From: an uncultured bacterium
GTDB lineage: Bacteria; Cyanobacteriota; Vampirovibrionia; Gastranaerophilales; Gastranaerophilaceae
NCBI GenBank assembly: GCA_949298985.1
Contig: CASFYV010000021.1
Span: 124,001-188,000 of the forward strand
Direction: 5' to 3'
Length of the DNA stretch: 64,000 nucleotides
Part shown: positions 33,009 through 43,911 of the stretch, one piece after another
How positions within the stretch are numbered: the first letter of the stretch is position 1
Layout of the letters: each line of letters starts with the position of its first letter
The notes under the pieces: model-generated
Seen by the model: only the letters and a program-made list of their open reading frames with translations
Told to the model about the DNA's origin: nothing
Databases searched by the model: none
Position numbers and translations under genes: made by a program

Positions 33009-36000
33009 TTATATCTCCAAGTCTTTTTCAGTAATTTTTTTAGTTGGGAATCTATCAACAAACTCTTGAACGATTACGTAAAAAGCAGGTGTCAAAACAG
33101 CACCTAAAGTTGCTGCAGCAATCATACCGCCAAAAACAGTTGAACCAACAGAAATTCTTGAATTAGCACCGGCTCCTGATGCAAACAGCATCGGCATAAC
33201 ACCAATAATAAATGCTAACTCTGTCATCATAATAGCTCTAAACCTTAATTTCGCAGCTTTTATTGCAGCATCTTTTACAGAAAGTCCATGTTTTTCATGT
33301 TCTTCTTTCGCAAATTCAACAATCAAAATAGATTGTTTAGCTGCAAGTCCAACAAGAGTAATCATACCAACTTGAGAATAAATATCAAACGATTGATTAA
33401 TCATCATTTGGAATATTAAAGCACCTAAAGCTGCAATAGGAGAAATTAATAATACCGCTACAGGTATTGTATAGCTTTCATATAATGCAACTAAGAATAA
33501 ATATACAAATATCAAAGCCATTCCTACAATCATAGCCGTTTGTCCAGAAGCTTCTCTTTCTTGTGCTGAAGTTCCAGACCAATCATAAGAAATATCAGAC
33601 GGAAGAATTGATTTAGCAACATCTTCCATAGCATTCATAGCATCTCCTGAACTTTTTCCAGCACCTTGTTGGCCTTGTATTTGTACAGATTTATATTGAT
33701 TATATCTTGTTATTGAAGCTGTACCAATTGTTTGTCTTAATTTCATTATTGATAATACAGGAACCATAACACCATTATTATTCTTTACATATATTCCTGA
33801 CAAATCTGTGGCCTTATCTCTGAAATCACTTTCAGCCTGCATTTGTACTTTAAATACTCTGTCATACTTATTAAAATCATTTACATAATAAGTTCCAAGC
33901 ATGGAAGCAAGGGTAGAATATAATTCTTGCAAATCAACATTTTGAGCAAGAGCTTTTTCATAATCAATATCAATAATATACTGCGGAACATTTGCCTGAA
34001 ATGATGTATTTACACTCGATAAACTAGGATTTTGATTTGCTGCTGAAATAAGTTTATTAGCCCAAGTTTCCAATTCTTGCGGAGTATATTCCCCTTTTGA
34101 AAGCATTTGAAACTCAAACCCACCCATCATACTCATACCACTAATTGCAGGAGGTGAAAAAGAAATAATTGAAGCTTCTTTTACACTTGCACCTATCATT
34201 CTTATTTTATTTAATATTGCAACATGAGATAGATCAGTTGCTTGACCTTTTATTTTTCTTATTATCCAATCAAAAACTCCAACTTTTCTATCTTTATATT
34301 CATCTAATTGAATAATTACAGTTGCTTGGTTTACGGCTCCATCTCCACCAAATACTGTTAATTTTTCTTTATTTACTCCATCTATTTTTGCAACCTCTGC
34401 AGTAAATTTTCTAGCTACATCTTCAGTTCTTGATAAAGACGCTCCATCCGGAAGTGTTATTTGTGCTAAAAGTACTCCTTGATCTTCATCTGGAATAAAT
34501 CCTGTAGAAATTGTTCTGAAAGAAATTAAAGTAAGTAGTAATATTCCAATATAAAAAGTTGCAACTAATTTTTTATCATTAACAAATTTAGTTACATATT
34601 CCATATAAAAATCTTCAACTTTTGAAAAACCTTCATTAAATTTTTTAACAATAATATTTGCTTCTTCATTTATTTTTACTAATAATTTGTTTTTAATTTC
34701 TTTAGGTTTTTGTCCAAGAAAATGAGAACACATAGCAGGAGAAAGTGATAACGCACATATTGCAGAAATAGCAATTGAAACAGCAATACATACAGCAAAT
34801 TGCTTATACATAACTCCTGTCATACCACCCATAAATATAATAGGAACAAATACCGCCATAAGAACCATTGCCATTGCAACAAGTGAAGGACCAACTTCTT
34901 CCATTGTTAATTGTGTTGCAATAATTGCAGATTTTCCCTCGTCAATATGTCTTTTAACATTTTCTATAACAACAATCGCATCATCTACTACCACACCAAC
35001 TGCCAATACTAATGCAAATAATGTCAAAAGATTAATAGACATTCCCATAGCTTTCAATGCAAAAAACGTACCAATTAATGAAACTGGAATCGTAGCGCAA
35101 GGTACTAATGTCGCCATTCCATCGCCTAAAAATAAAAATATAATAACTACAACAATAAAAGCTGTAAGTAAAATAGTAAATTCTACTTCTTTCATTGATT
35201 CGTGTATAAAATCGGCATCATTTTTTACATACATAATTTTGATGCCATTAGACATTTTTTCATTAAGCTCATTAACTTTAGCTTCAACAGCTTTTGATAA
35301 ATTTAATATATTGGCATCAGGCAGTTGTGATATTACAACAACCGCAGATGGTTTTCCATTTACTAAACCAAGATTTGAATAAGATTGAGCGCCTAATTCT
35401 ACTCTTGCAATATCTTTAATTTTAACATTTGAACCATCCATATTTGAACGGATTATTATATTTTCAAAGTCTTTAACATCTTCTAAACGCCCTTTTGTTT
35501 TTAATGTTAATTGAAGAGCGTTTTTCTCTTTTGTCGGTAATTGCCCTAAAGCACCTGCTGTTACTTGAGTATTTTGAGATGTAATTGCTGATTTTACTTC
35601 ACTTGTTGAAATATTTAAACCTGCCATTTTTTGTGGATCAAGCCAAATTCTCATTGAATAATCGCCACCACCAAATACATTTACATCAGCAACTCCATCA
35701 ATACGTTTCAATTCATCTTTAATATATATTGAACCGTAATTCGTTAAATCTAATTGATTCCAATCTCCATATTCAGGATAAAGTGTTAAAATAATTGCCC
35801 CCGAGCCTGAAGTTCTGCTAATCGCAGTCACACCAGTTCTTTGTACATCTTCAGGTAACTGTGATTGTACTTGTTGAATACGATTTTGAACATTCATTAA
35901 ATTTATATTTTTATCAGAACCTACTTTAAAATAAAGAGTTAAAGAATAACTACCATCATAAGAAGTTGATGTCATATAAGTCATATCTTCAACACCATTT

Positions 36001-36230
36001 AATTTATTTTCTAATACAGTAGCTACAGTAGATTCAATAACTTCTGCACTTGCTCCTTGATAAGATGCTGAAACTCTCACCTGAGGCGGTGTAACATCAG
36101 GATAACTTTCTTGTTTTAAGCCTAATATTGATATTATACCTAAAATTACAATACAAACCGATATTACCAATGCAAATCTTGGTTTTTGTATAAAAAAGTA
36201 TAATTTATCTTTATCAAAAATCTGTTTCAT
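33009..36230 (-). CDS. RND (HAE1-type) efflux pump
   Basis: Inner-membrane proton/drug antiporter of the AcrB/MexB family, 1073 residues, 12 helices and two large periplasmic loops. The proton-relay aspartates are in [14 protein letters not shown] of helix 4. Other signatures: [14 protein letters not shown] at the start, [36 protein letters not shown], and [18 protein letters not shown]. Its ATG overlaps the adaptor stop (TAATG). Likely exports hydrophobic toxins such as bile salts or antibiotics, inferred from the family. Confidence 0.96.
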   Translation of the reverse strand: MKQIFDKDKLYFFIQKPRFALVISVCIVILGIISILGLKQESYPDVTPPQVRVSASYQGASAEVIESTVATVLENKLNGVEDMTYMTSTSYDGSYSLTLYFKVGSDKNINLMNVQNRIQQVQSQLPEDVQRTGVTAISRTSGSGAIILTLYPEYGDWNQLDLTNYGSIYIKDELKRIDGVADVNVFGGGDYSMRIWLDPQKMAGLNISTSEVKSAITSQNTQVTAGALGQLPTKEKNALQLTLKTKGRLEDVKDFENIIIRSNMDGSNVKIKDIARVELGAQSYSNLGLVNGKPSAVVVISQLPDANILNLSKAVEAKVNELNEKMSNGIKIMYVKNDADFIHESMKEVEFTILLTAFIVVVIIFLFLGDGMATLVPCATIPVSLIGTFFALKAMGMSINLLTLFALVLAVGVVVDDAIVVIENVKRHIDEGKSAIIATQLTMEEVGPSLVAMAMVLMAVFVPIIFMGGMTGVMYKQFAVCIAVSIAISAICALSLSPAMCSHFLGQKPKEIKNKLLVKINEEANIIVKKFNEGFSKVEDFYMEYVTKFVNDKKLVATFYIGILLLTLISFRTISTGFIPDEDQGVLLAQITLPDGASLSRTEDVARKFTAEVAKIDGVNKEKLTVFGGDGAVNQATVIIQLDEYKDRKVGVFDWIIRKIKGQATDLSHVAILNKIRMIGASVKEASIISFSPPAISGMSMMGGFEFQMLSKGEYTPQELETWANKLISAANQNPSLSSVNTSFQANVPQYIIDIDYEKALAQNVDLQELYSTLASMLGTYYVNDFNKYDRVFKVQMQAESDFRDKATDLSGIYVKNNNGVMVPVLSIMKLRQTIGTASITRYNQYKSVQIQGQQGAGKSSGDAMNAMEDVAKSILPSDISYDWSGTSAQEREASGQTAMIVGMALIFVYLFLVALYESYTIPVAVLLISPIAALGALIFQMMINQSFDIYSQVGMITLVGLAAKQSILIVEFAKEEHEKHGLSVKDAAIKAAKLRFRAIMMTELAFIIGVMPMLFASGAGANSRISVGSTVFGGMIAAATLGAVLTPAFYVIVQEFVDRFPTKKITEKDLEI

Positions 36231-37378
36231 TATTTTTTACTCTTATTTTCTTCCACAACTTTTAATTTTTGTCCATCCATTGTAATATTTTGAATTCCTG
36301 AAACCACGATAGTATCATTTAAATCTAACCCATCTGTTACAATCCAATTATTATCAATATCATCTGAAACTTTTATATTCTTTCTTACAGCTTTATTATT
36401 TTCAACAGCCCAAACATAATACCCGCTCATAGCATCACCCTTTGTACAAGATTGCGGAATTGTCATAAAATCTACTTTTTTAGGTGCTGTTAATTGAACT
36501 TTCATATATCCGCCAGGAACTAGCCAAGCTTTTGAATTATCAAATGTCGCTCTCATATTTACAGAACCGGAATCTTTATCGATCTTATTGTCAACAAAAT
36601 TTATTGTTCCAATTTTGTCATACCATTTGCCATCATTAAATTGTACTCTAACTTCTACATCCTTAAACCTATCGCTAGCTTTTAATAGCTTTAAAAAATC
36701 ATCACCTTTTAAATTAAAAGAAACATAAACTGGTGAAATACTTGCAACATTAACCAAAGATCCAGATGTCGCTGTAACATAATTCCCTTCAGTAATATTA
36801 ACCTTTCCAATTCTTCCATCTATTGGTGATTTTATTGATGTATAACTCAAATTAACTTTTGCTAATTCTAATTGTTGATTAGCCGCATCCAATAACGCCT
36901 TATTTTGATTTCTTGTTGCTAAACTAGAATCTACATCTGAACGACTTATTAAATCTTCTTTTACAAGAGCGTTTGCTCTATTCCATTCTTGTTGAGCATT
37001 AGTATACAACGCACTATATTGATTTACAGCTGCTCTAGAATTATTTACTGATAATTGATATTCTCGAGGATCTATCTGAAAAAGAAGTTGACCTTTTTTA
37101 ACAAAATCACCTTCATTAAAATATTTTTTTATTAAAAATCCCGGAACTCTCGCTATAACGTCAATAGAATATTGAGCCTCAACACGCCCTGTTACTTCTG
37201 CAGAAACATTTATTGACTCCATTTGCGGATGACCTACCAATACTTCTTTTGGCATTTTCATTGCTTGTTGTTGTATCAAACCACTTATAAAACCAAAAGT
37301 TTTATTATATACAATAGGTACCACTATTATAAGCAACACAATAATTCCAAGTTGTTTTCTTGTTAATTTTATATTCAT
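36230..37378 (-). CDS. RND periplasmic adaptor (membrane fusion protein)
   Basis: Adaptor linking pump and TolC. The N-terminal membrane anchor ([16 protein letters not shown]) precedes the lipoyl domain split around a helical hairpin ([18 protein letters not shown] ... [20 protein letters not shown]), then beta-barrel and membrane-proximal domains. I start at ATG 37378, with GGAGAGAGG upstream. 382 residues. First gene of the three-gene efflux operon; no regulator gene is adjacent. Confidence 0.93.
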   Translation of the reverse strand: MNIKLTRKQLGIIVLLIIVVPIVYNKTFGFISGLIQQQAMKMPKEVLVGHPQMESINVSAEVTGRVEAQYSIDVIARVPGFLIKKYFNEGDFVKKGQLLFQIDPREYQLSVNNSRAAVNQYSALYTNAQQEWNRANALVKEDLISRSDVDSSLATRNQNKALLDAANQQLELAKVNLSYTSIKSPIDGRIGKVNITEGNYVTATSGSLVNVASISPVYVSFNLKGDDFLKLLKASDRFKDVEVRVQFNDGKWYDKIGTINFVDNKIDKDSGSVNMRATFDNSKAWLVPGGYMKVQLTAPKKVDFMTIPQSCTKGDAMSGYYVWAVENNKAVRKNIKVSDDIDNNWIVTDGLDLNDTIVVSGIQNITMDGQKLKVVEENKSKK

Positions 37379-37512
37379 ACCTCTCTCCATTTTATCTTTT
37401 ACGACAATATTAAATGGTTTATATAAGATTATCAATCATTTAAAAATACGAAAATTAAAAAGCAAAAAATTTTTTCAGTTGTTTTATATAGAATACTAAT
37501 AACGGAGAAACT

Positions 37513-38787
37513 ATGTTAAACATTTCACCAATTACCTCTACAAACAAAAATAAAAAATATCATCATAAAATTAAAAATAATAACAATACAAAATTCAACG
37601 AAAAAAAACTAGAGCAGGAACTATTACAGATTAGTAATTCAAACAAAAATTTAATAAGTTTCAAAGGCGGTTTTACATTTAACAAAAAAGACTTATTGTT
37701 TATTTCATCACTTGCAGGAGCATTAAATATAACAAATAATCAATTGGAAAATCTTAAAGATATATTTTCCCGTTTTATAAAACAAGAAAATATTGATAAT
37801 TTAGACAACTTAAATATCGACGATGATGAAGAAAAACTTCAATCATTGGGACTTGAAATTATTGAAAAATACAACCTAAATGATAAACAAATCGATATTT
37901 TAGCAGATTATTTTTATGAAAAATTTAACAATCTCCCCAAAACAGAAAAAAAAGTTTTAAGCGAAGAAGAAATTTTAGCTAAAGAAAAAGAAATAGATTT
38001 GGATTTTTTAAATGCCCTATGTAAAACTTACAAATTCTCAAAAGAAGATAGTGAAAATTTTAAAAATATAATTTACTCATATCTTACCCAACATAAAATT
38101 AAAAACCTTAAAAATATTTTTGCAGAAGATTTAAGCCATTTATTAACAATATTAATAGAAGAATTTAATCTAAATAAAGAACAAGAAAATTTATTTATCA
38201 GAGAACATTCTAATAGAGTTTTTTCAGATGATTATAAAGCTAATTTTAATGCATTAAACCTTAATGAAGATTACTATAAAACAGACTTTATAATTTTTGA
38301 ACACCTAATGAAAAAATATAATATAGATATAAAAAATTCTAAAAAATTACTAGATGCAATAAAAGATGATTGCTTAAATAACAACTTCAATAGTATTATT
38401 GATATGTTTTGCGACTCTAAAAATTACTCTAATTATAAGAAAACAATAAGTGTTTTAAATGAAAAAGAATTTATTAATATAAAAAATGACTTACTAATGG
38501 ATTTAATTACTATATCTAAAAATAAATACGATATAGCCAAACAAATAGACGAAAAAGATTCTAAACAGTATGAAAAATCTTTAAAGAAAACAGAAATTTG
38601 TAATAAAATAAGCTCTTATTTAAATTTTTCATCACAAGAGTATCTAGAACTTATGAGATATTTAAATAACATAAATGATGAATTAAACTCCTGGGAAATT
38701 GCATATAACGTTACAGAAAAATATAATTTAGACTTAAATTCTTGCAAATCAATTGTCAAAATTATCGAAAACATAAGTAATAAATAA
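37513..38787 (+). CDS. Helical-repeat protein with N-terminal F-K-G motif (424 aa)
   Basis: Asn/Lys-rich N-terminus ending LISFKGG (F50-K51-G52), then about four diverged repeats of 80-90 residues, each with a pattern like 'L-x-x-L-x-K-x-Y-N/K-(6)-L/F-x-N-I-I/F' (examples: LNALCKTYKFSKEDSENFK, FEHLMKKYNIDIKNSKKLL, AYNVTEKYNLDLNSCKSI). This suggests an all-helical solenoid. No signal peptide. Ribosome binding site CGGAGAA. Family unknown; the F-x-G motif links it to other lineage-specific proteins here. Confidence 0.7.
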   Translation: MLNISPITSTNKNKKYHHKIKNNNNTKFNEKKLEQELLQISNSNKNLISFKGGFTFNKKDLLFISSLAGALNITNNQLENLKDIFSRFIKQENIDNLDNLNIDDDEEKLQSLGLEIIEKYNLNDKQIDILADYFYEKFNNLPKTEKKVLSEEEILAKEKEIDLDFLNALCKTYKFSKEDSENFKNIIYSYLTQHKIKNLKNIFAEDLSHLLTILIEEFNLNKEQENLFIREHSNRVFSDDYKANFNALNLNEDYYKTDFIIFEHLMKKYNIDIKNSKKLLDAIKDDCLNNNFNSIIDMFCDSKNYSNYKKTISVLNEKEFINIKNDLLMDLITISKNKYDIAKQIDEKDSKQYEKSLKKTEICNKISSYLNFSSQEYLELMRYLNNINDELNSWEIAYNVTEKYNLDLNSCKSIVKIIENISNK

Positions 38788-38788
38788 C

Positions 38789-39526
38789 TTAAGAACTTAT
38801 TACGTCTGAAACTATTTTATACGCCATAAAAATACCTGCACAAGAAGCTACAAAAGGTGTTGAAGCAGGAATTATTTTATTAAACTGAATTTTCTCTCCG
38901 GAATTTGTAATAACATTTTCAACTTCTGATATTTTTTCTCTAGAAAAAGGTTTTTCATCACTGGTTACAACACTAATTCCTGATGTTATTCCTAATTTTT
39001 TTAATTGATATAAAATATTTGAAACAAAAGGCGCCTTTTTATCATGAATTTCAGAAATATCTGAAATATATAACCTTGTCGGATCAACTCTATTTCCCGC
39101 ACCCATTGATGAAATTAATGGAATACTCTTTTCATAGCAAATTCTCATTAAATTAACTTTAGAACGCATTGTATCAATCGCATCTGCTACATAATCAATA
39201 TTGTCAAAATTAAAATCTTCAATATAAAAATCATTAACTACATTAAGCTTAAGATTAGGATTTATATCTAATAATCTTTGTTTGAATAAATCGGTTTTAT
39301 AACTACCAATAGTTGAATTTAATGCAATCAGTTGTCGATTAATATTTGAAATTGAAACTTTATCAAAATCAATTATTGTTAATTCGCCAACCCCACTTCT
39401 AGCCAAAGTCTCAGCACAAAAACCACCGACTCCGCCAAGTCCCAAAACTGCAATATGAGAATTTATTATCTTATTTTGGGATTCTTCTCCCCAAAATAAG
39501 ATATTCCTTGAAAAAAATTCTTCCAT
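38789..39526 (-). CDS. tcdA: tRNA threonylcarbamoyladenosine dehydratase
   Basis: E1/ThiF-like ATP-dependent enzyme that cyclises t6A to ct6A at tRNA position 37. Nucleotide-binding GLGGVGGFCAETLARSGVG near residue 30, followed by IIDFDKVSISNINRQ and YVADAIDTMRSKV; the ADPTRLYISDISE-like RVDPTRLYISDIS and the FEREKI-type FSREKI match TcdA rather than MoeB or ThiF. 245 residues. One base before secG, probably the same operon. Confidence 0.9.
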   Translation of the reverse strand: MEEFFSRNILFWGEESQNKIINSHIAVLGLGGVGGFCAETLARSGVGELTIIDFDKVSISNINRQLIALNSTIGSYKTDLFKQRLLDINPNLKLNVVNDFYIEDFNFDNIDYVADAIDTMRSKVNLMRICYEKSIPLISSMGAGNRVDPTRLYISDISEIHDKKAPFVSNILYQLKKLGITSGISVVTSDEKPFSREKISEVENVITNSGEKIQFNKIIPASTPFVASCAGIFMAYKIVSDVISS

Positions 39527-39751
39527 TTATTTAATAATGCCAAAGCCTAATAAAAATACACAAATAATAAATACTAACGCAACAATACCTGTAAGTTTAT
39601 TAAGTCCTTTTTCTGCACTTTTCTGTGAAGAAAACATTTGAGCAGCATTTCCAATCCCTGCAATACCATCACCTTTTGGAGAATGCATTAGTATTAATAC
39701 GATAAGTAATAGTGCTGATATGACTTGTATAGTCCAAATTAATGTTAACAT
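39527..39751 (-). CDS. secG: Protein translocase subunit SecG
   Basis: Small subunit of the SecYEG channel. 74 residues with two membrane helices, and the family loop MHSPKGDGIAG followed by QMFSSQKSAEKGLNKLT. It overlaps the end of the Nudix-type gene by 7 nt and is followed immediately by tcdA. Confidence 0.92.
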   Translation of the reverse strand: MLTLIWTIQVISALLLIVLILMHSPKGDGIAGIGNAAQMFSSQKSAEKGLNKLTGIVALVFIICVFLLGFGIIK

Positions 39752-40425
39752 TTATTCTCCTTTTTAATAAAATGAGCCCTTTTTGAGTTTAATTTAATAT
39801 TATCAAAAGTATATAATCTAGCCGGTCGCTTAGAAGATGATTTTGAAAACTCATTTAACTCTCTAAGGCCATCAGTTGTTATAACTTTTTTTCTAAAATT
39901 ACGCTTATCTAATTTCTTTTCCATAATCATTTCATAAGCTTTTTGCATCTCTGTAAGCGTAAATTTTTCATTTAATAACTGATACGCAACCGGACACATT
40001 TCAAGACGTTCTCTTGTACGTTTCAAAGAATATTGAATAATTTCTTTATGGTCAAAAGCTAAAGGTGGTAAATCAAAAACTTTATGCCAAGCAAGATCAG
40101 GAGTTGTTACAACATTAAAGTCTTCTGCTCTAATCAAAGCAAAATAAGCACAAGTAATAACTCTTGAAACAGGATGTCTTAGAGGATCACCGAAAGTGTA
40201 CAACTGTTCCAAATAGATATTATCAACATTAGTTTTTTCTTTTAAAACTCTCATTGCTGCTTCATCTAAATTTTCAGACATTCTTACATAACCACCGGGA
40301 ATTGCCCATTTATCTTTAAACGGTTCATTATTTCTTTTAACTAGTAAAACTTGCAAAGCATCATCTTTAATAGTTAAAATAACAATGTCTACAGTAATTT
40401 CATGAGTTTTTATTTCGTTGTACAT
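39745..40425 (-). CDS. Nudix-fold protein with C-terminal winged helix, NrtR-like
   Basis: N-terminal Nudix fold (about residues 1-135) with PGGYVRMSENLDEAAMRVLKE. The catalytic REUxEExG part reads RVLKEKTN, so one catalytic Glu and the Gly are lost. C-terminal part (about 150-215) has a winged helix with RNFRKKVITTDGLREL, as in NrtR-type regulators that sense ADP-ribose or NAD metabolites. 226 residues. The degenerate active site argues for a sensor/repressor rather than a hydrolase. Probably first gene of the secG-tcdA operon. Confidence 0.82.
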   Translation of the reverse strand: MYNEIKTHEITVDIVILTIKDDALQVLLVKRNNEPFKDKWAIPGGYVRMSENLDEAAMRVLKEKTNVDNIYLEQLYTFGDPLRHPVSRVITCAYFALIRAEDFNVVTTPDLAWHKVFDLPPLAFDHKEIIQYSLKRTRERLEMCPVAYQLLNEKFTLTEMQKAYEMIMEKKLDKRNFRKKVITTDGLRELNEFSKSSSKRPARLYTFDNIKLNSKRAHFIKKENKC

Positions 40426-40608
40426 CTTTCACCTCAATAGCTATTGTATAATAAAGATAATAAAAATGTAAGTTTTGATTTCTACAACAATTTAATTGTT
40501 ACATTTTAAAATTTTAGTTCAAAGCTTAATAATACATTTAATAAAGGATTGGCAAAATGAGAAAAATATATTATTATGTGAGAGATATGTATTAGAAGGA
40601 GAGAGTTA

Positions 40609-41013
40609 ATGAAAAAGATCTTTTTAACAATTACTTGTGCTATCGCAATTCAAAATTTCGTTTTTGCAGACGGTAATGCTTTTACTCCACTTGATTTTAA
40701 TGATACAAGCTACGGGACAACAAGTACAACATCAGCACCTGCCGTTTCAACAAAAACTGCAACAACATCATCATTAGAAGGAGACGCTGTTGGCAATGGA
40801 AATATTCAAAATGCTATTTTACAATTAGATAATGCTCAAGTTGATATTAGAAATGATTTATTAAATTGTAAAACTAAATATGCTGATGTAGATGCACAAT
40901 ATAAATTAATCAAAACCGAAAGACAAGCACTAAAAAAACAAGTTTCAGCAATCGAAAAAAGAATAAAAGAAATAGACAAAGCAAAAGAAAAAATCAGAAA
41001 AAATATGTTATAA
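40609..41013 (+). CDS. Small exported coiled-coil protein (134 aa)
   Basis: Signal peptide MKKIFLTITCAIAIQNFVFA with likely cleavage after Ala, a Thr/Ser-rich linker (TTSTTSAPAVSTKTATT), then a coiled coil (about residues 75-134: AQVDIRNDLLNCKTKYADV, KTERQALKKQVSAIEKRI). Likely periplasmic. Strong GGAGAGAG ribosome binding site and its own terminator. Reminiscent of small coiled-coil envelope proteins, but no family is assigned. Confidence 0.75.
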   Translation: MKKIFLTITCAIAIQNFVFADGNAFTPLDFNDTSYGTTSTTSAPAVSTKTATTSSLEGDAVGNGNIQNAILQLDNAQVDIRNDLLNCKTKYADVDAQYKLIKTERQALKKQVSAIEKRIKEIDKAKEKIRKNML

Positions 41014-41040
41014 AAAAAACTCCCTAATGGGAGTTTTTTA
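41014..41040. terminator. Intrinsic terminator
   Basis: AAAAAACTCCC pairs with GGGAGTTTTTT around TAAT (41014-41039). Positioned between two convergent genes, usable on both strands. Confidence 0.88.
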
Positions 41041-41361
41041 TTGTTTTGGCTGCTGAAACAATGGCGTACTTCGATTTTGTAAACAAACCCCAAATTGACA
41101 ACTGGAATTATAATTGAAATATGTATCAGAAGGGGTAAACCCCTTCATTTGCTCTACAATATCTCCACGATTAAGAGGTTTCAACCTAGCCTCCGGAGAG
41201 CTTGAAAATTCACTTATTCCAGCTCTAGGCGAATAAATTGGAGCGACTTGTTCTCTAAAACCTGGTAATGAACATACTGCATTTTCACTATCAATTGGGC
41301 AAGTTGCATAAATCGGATTGACGATTAGAAACAAGAAAATTATTAAATTTATTATTTTCAT
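41038..41361 (-). CDS. Small exported protein with four cysteines (107 aa)
   Basis: Signal peptide MKIINLIIFLFLIVNPIYA, then a mature part with Cys in ATCPIDSENAVC near the start and SSCQFGVC near the end, which fits two disulfides formed in the periplasm. AAAGGAGAAAGAT ribosome binding site on the minus strand. Function unknown. The VKOR fusion at 15711 could be its oxidant. Confidence 0.72.
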   Translation of the reverse strand: MKIINLIIFLFLIVNPIYATCPIDSENAVCSLPGFREQVAPIYSPRAGISEFSSSPEARLKPLNRGDIVEQMKGFTPSDTYFNYNSSCQFGVCLQNRSTPLFQQPKQ

Positions 41362-41523
41362 ATCTTTCTCCTTTTTACTTTATTTTAAAATTTATTTTTT
41401 GATTAACATTACCCACTTGTATTACTATATAAGTAGTGATTTAATAAAAAATCTAAATTCCACTTTTTGAAGGATGTTGATATTATATTTAAGATGCTAA
41501 CATTTATTTGGAGGGGATTGTAA

Positions 41524-42720
41524 GTGTACGCATATCAAAAACAAAAAACAGAACCAAGACGTTTGCACGTTGTTAAACCAAATAACAACAAACAAATTCT
41601 AAACAGAAAATATCAAAAAACTAAGAAAAAAAACACTGCTATAGAATTAATACGTTCTTTTGTTTCAATAACATTCTTATTACTTTTTGCATATTACATT
41701 TTTCCAACTGCGTACAATAACTTAATAAAACAAGTTTTTTATCCTAATAAAATAGCTATTAATACAAATGCTCCTTCAAATTTAGCTATGATAAATACAG
41801 ACAAAATTAATGATGTTGATATCTATTCTATTGCTAATCCTGTAACAAATTATCTTAGCAACGACTTATTTAAAAACAGACTTTTATTAACACCGACAAT
41901 TCAGAAAGCTCATAGTGAAATTACAACTATGTACCAAAGTTCAGAAATCGGAGCTTTAAAATATCAATTAACTAATTTAATGAAAGAATACCCGTCAATT
42001 AAACCTTCTATATATGTATGGGAATACGAAAACGGGAAATATGTAGATATTAATTCAGAAGAATTATATTCTGCAGCAAGTATTATCAAATTACCTGTAC
42101 TTGTTCGTTTATTCAAATCAATTGAAGCTGGTCAAACGACTATATATGATGAAATGACATTGACAAATTATTATCAATCATCAGGATCAGGAGATTTGCA
42201 ATATGCTCAAACAGGTAGAAAATATTCTCTTGATCAATTAGCAAAGACCATGATTCAAGATTCTGACAATACAGCTACCAATATGTTAATGTCAAAAATG
42301 GGAGGAATGGATGACGTAAATATAGGTCTTAGAGATTGGGGCATATCAAAAACATATGTAAGAACGTGGTTACCTGATTTAAAAGGTACAAATAAAACAA
42401 CCGCGAAAGACATAGCAAAAATTTTATATAATTTAGATAATCCAGGCTTTTTAAACATCAATTCCAGAGAGTATATCATTGATTATTTAAGTCACGTAAA
42501 AAACAATCGTTTAATAGCAGCAGGTTTAGGAGAAAACGCACTTTTCTTACATAAAACCGGAGATATCGGTACAATGTTAGGAGACGCAGGAATTGTATTT
42601 GCACCAAACGGTAAAAAATATATCGTAGTAATTTTAGCAAATCGCCCTCATAATTCGCCGCTAGGAAAAGATTTTATCGTAAAAGCATCAAGTCTCATAT
42701 ATAAGTCAATCGTCGGTTAA
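41524..42720 (+). CDS. Membrane-anchored serine hydrolase, class A beta-lactamase/PBP fold
   Basis: N-terminal basic region, one membrane helix at about residues 42-61 and a periplasmic penicilloyl-serine-transferase domain. Active-site motifs: SIIK at 186-189 (SxxK), SDN at 247-249 and KTG at 344-346 (HKTGD). The omega-loop Glu motif of true class A beta-lactamases (ExxLN) is absent; the equivalent region reads WLPDLKGTNKTT. So penicillin binding or cell-wall hydrolysis is more likely than antibiotic hydrolysis. Start GTG 41524 with GGAGGGG upstream. Length 398 residues. Confidence 0.85.
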   Translation: MYAYQKQKTEPRRLHVVKPNNNKQILNRKYQKTKKKNTAIELIRSFVSITFLLLFAYYIFPTAYNNLIKQVFYPNKIAINTNAPSNLAMINTDKINDVDIYSIANPVTNYLSNDLFKNRLLLTPTIQKAHSEITTMYQSSEIGALKYQLTNLMKEYPSIKPSIYVWEYENGKYVDINSEELYSAASIIKLPVLVRLFKSIEAGQTTIYDEMTLTNYYQSSGSGDLQYAQTGRKYSLDQLAKTMIQDSDNTATNMLMSKMGGMDDVNIGLRDWGISKTYVRTWLPDLKGTNKTTAKDIAKILYNLDNPGFLNINSREYIIDYLSHVKNNRLIAAGLGENALFLHKTGDIGTMLGDAGIVFAPNGKKYIVVILANRPHNSPLGKDFIVKASSLIYKSIVG

Positions 42721-43350
42721 ACATTGCACACAAGAAATAATCGAAACAGAAAAAATGAAACGATTACACTACCTTACCCAATCAAATTAAATAAAATAAT
42801 AATACTTCAAGGCAAGGAATTAACAATAAAAAATAATAAAAGATTAGATTGAAGAGTAAATTCCATATCAAAGAACTCTTTATTATAGCCGTAAAAAATT
42901 CTGGCTTGAAGTCTTAATTACAGATTCATAAGAAAATAAAAAACTTAATATTAAATTATTTTTTATAAACCATCTGCAAGTTATGAGAACGATACAAAGA
43001 AAAGATTAATGAACTAATTAGAATATTCTTAGAATAAATAAAATAATTTTATAATGAATAAAAACAAAAATAAGTTAAAGTAAAAAAAATAACCGTGCAT
43101 ACAATATTAAAGTAAAAGAACACGAATGTTAAAAATTGGATTAATAATAGAGCGATAAAAATTCTTAATTATTTGACACCTGAACAAGTTTTTCAACTTC
43201 ATAGTATTACGATTGCTTCTTGAATTCACCTAAAGCATTTTGTAAACTTTTGTAAAAAAAAAGTTATATACTCTAAAGAAAAAAAAATATATGTCGTTAT
43301 ACTTATTGAGTTAAATATTAGCTAATATAAATACAAAGAAAGGATGTTTT
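42721..43350. other. AT-rich intergenic region
   Basis: No supported gene on either strand. It holds one copy of a 26-bp repeat (43205-43230) whose partner lies at 44952-44977. The rest is AT-rich with frequent stops in all frames, possibly decayed DNA. Confidence 0.6.
43205..43230. repeat. 26-bp direct repeat, copy 1
   Basis: Matches 44952-44977 at 25 of 26 positions (TATT[A/G]CGATTGCTTC...). Weaker similarity continues downstream in both copies (GCATT, then TTTGTAAAA). The pair flanks the three genes at 43351-44571. Confidence 0.65.
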
Positions 43351-43713
43351 ATGCAAAAAAATAGTTTTAATGAGTTTCAATTCAAAGAATATGAGTCCAT
43401 AATGAAACTCAATGCGAATCAAGATGATAAATTAGAGGGAGTTCAAGTTGATAGTTTAGAAGAACGAATAGAAACGGTATCTAACTTTTTAAAGTATAGA
43501 GAATTACTATCATTAATTGCTTCTAATAATACTTTTAAAGAATTTTCTTTAAATAACGGTACACGAGTTAAAGTTTTTTCAAAAAATGGACTTATTAATA
43601 TTTCAGAGAAAACAAGTAATGGAGAAATTATTAATATCGTAGTATCTACTATAGATGCAAGTGCTACGGCTGAAACATTATATCAAATTGCAACTGAAGT
43701 AAAAAATAAATAA
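43351..43713 (+). CDS. Hypothetical protein (120 aa)
   Basis: Acidic 120-residue soluble protein beginning MQKNSFNEFQFKEYES, with a helical N-terminal half and a beta-rich C-terminal half (TRVKVFSKNGLINISEKTS, NIVVSTIDASATAETLYQI). AAAGGAT ribosome binding site. It precedes the 57-residue peptide gene by 10 nt and probably shares its transcript. In peptide-biosynthesis loci such a small acidic protein could be a chaperone or carrier; no family evidence supports that. Confidence 0.65.
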   Translation: MQKNSFNEFQFKEYESIMKLNANQDDKLEGVQVDSLEERIETVSNFLKYRELLSLIASNNTFKEFSLNNGTRVKVFSKNGLINISEKTSNGEIINIVVSTIDASATAETLYQIATEVKNK

Positions 43714-43723
43714 GGAGGAATTT

Positions 43724-43897
43724 ATGAGTTGGTTTAGCAATTATTGTGCAAATGTAAAATCACATTTTTTAGAAAACACCTGGATGACAAGAGAAGCAAT
43801 GAATGGTGCTGCAGGGGGGTTGGGATGTGATGAATGCGCTGGTTGGGCTTATATGGTAGGTGGTGTTGCCGCCTGCATACAAGCATTATTTGATTAG
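43724..43897 (+). CDS. Cys/Gly-rich short peptide with double-glycine motif (57 aa)
   Basis: Excellent AAGGAGG ribosome binding site 5 nt upstream. The 57-residue product opens MSWFSNYCANVKSHFLENTW, continues TREAMNGAAGG and ends with a hydrophobic 25-residue segment LGCDECAGWAYMVGGVAAC plus IQALFD. Four Cys (residues 8, 35, 38, 51), a Gly-Gly where leader peptidases of bacteriocin exporters often cut, and a small hydrophobic core give it the look of a bacteriocin or modified-peptide precursor. No modification enzyme or ABC peptidase transporter is adjacent. The alternative is a small membrane protein. Confidence 0.6.
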   Translation: MSWFSNYCANVKSHFLENTWMTREAMNGAAGGLGCDECAGWAYMVGGVAACIQALFD

Positions 43898-43911
43898 AAG
43901 CGAGGTTTATT

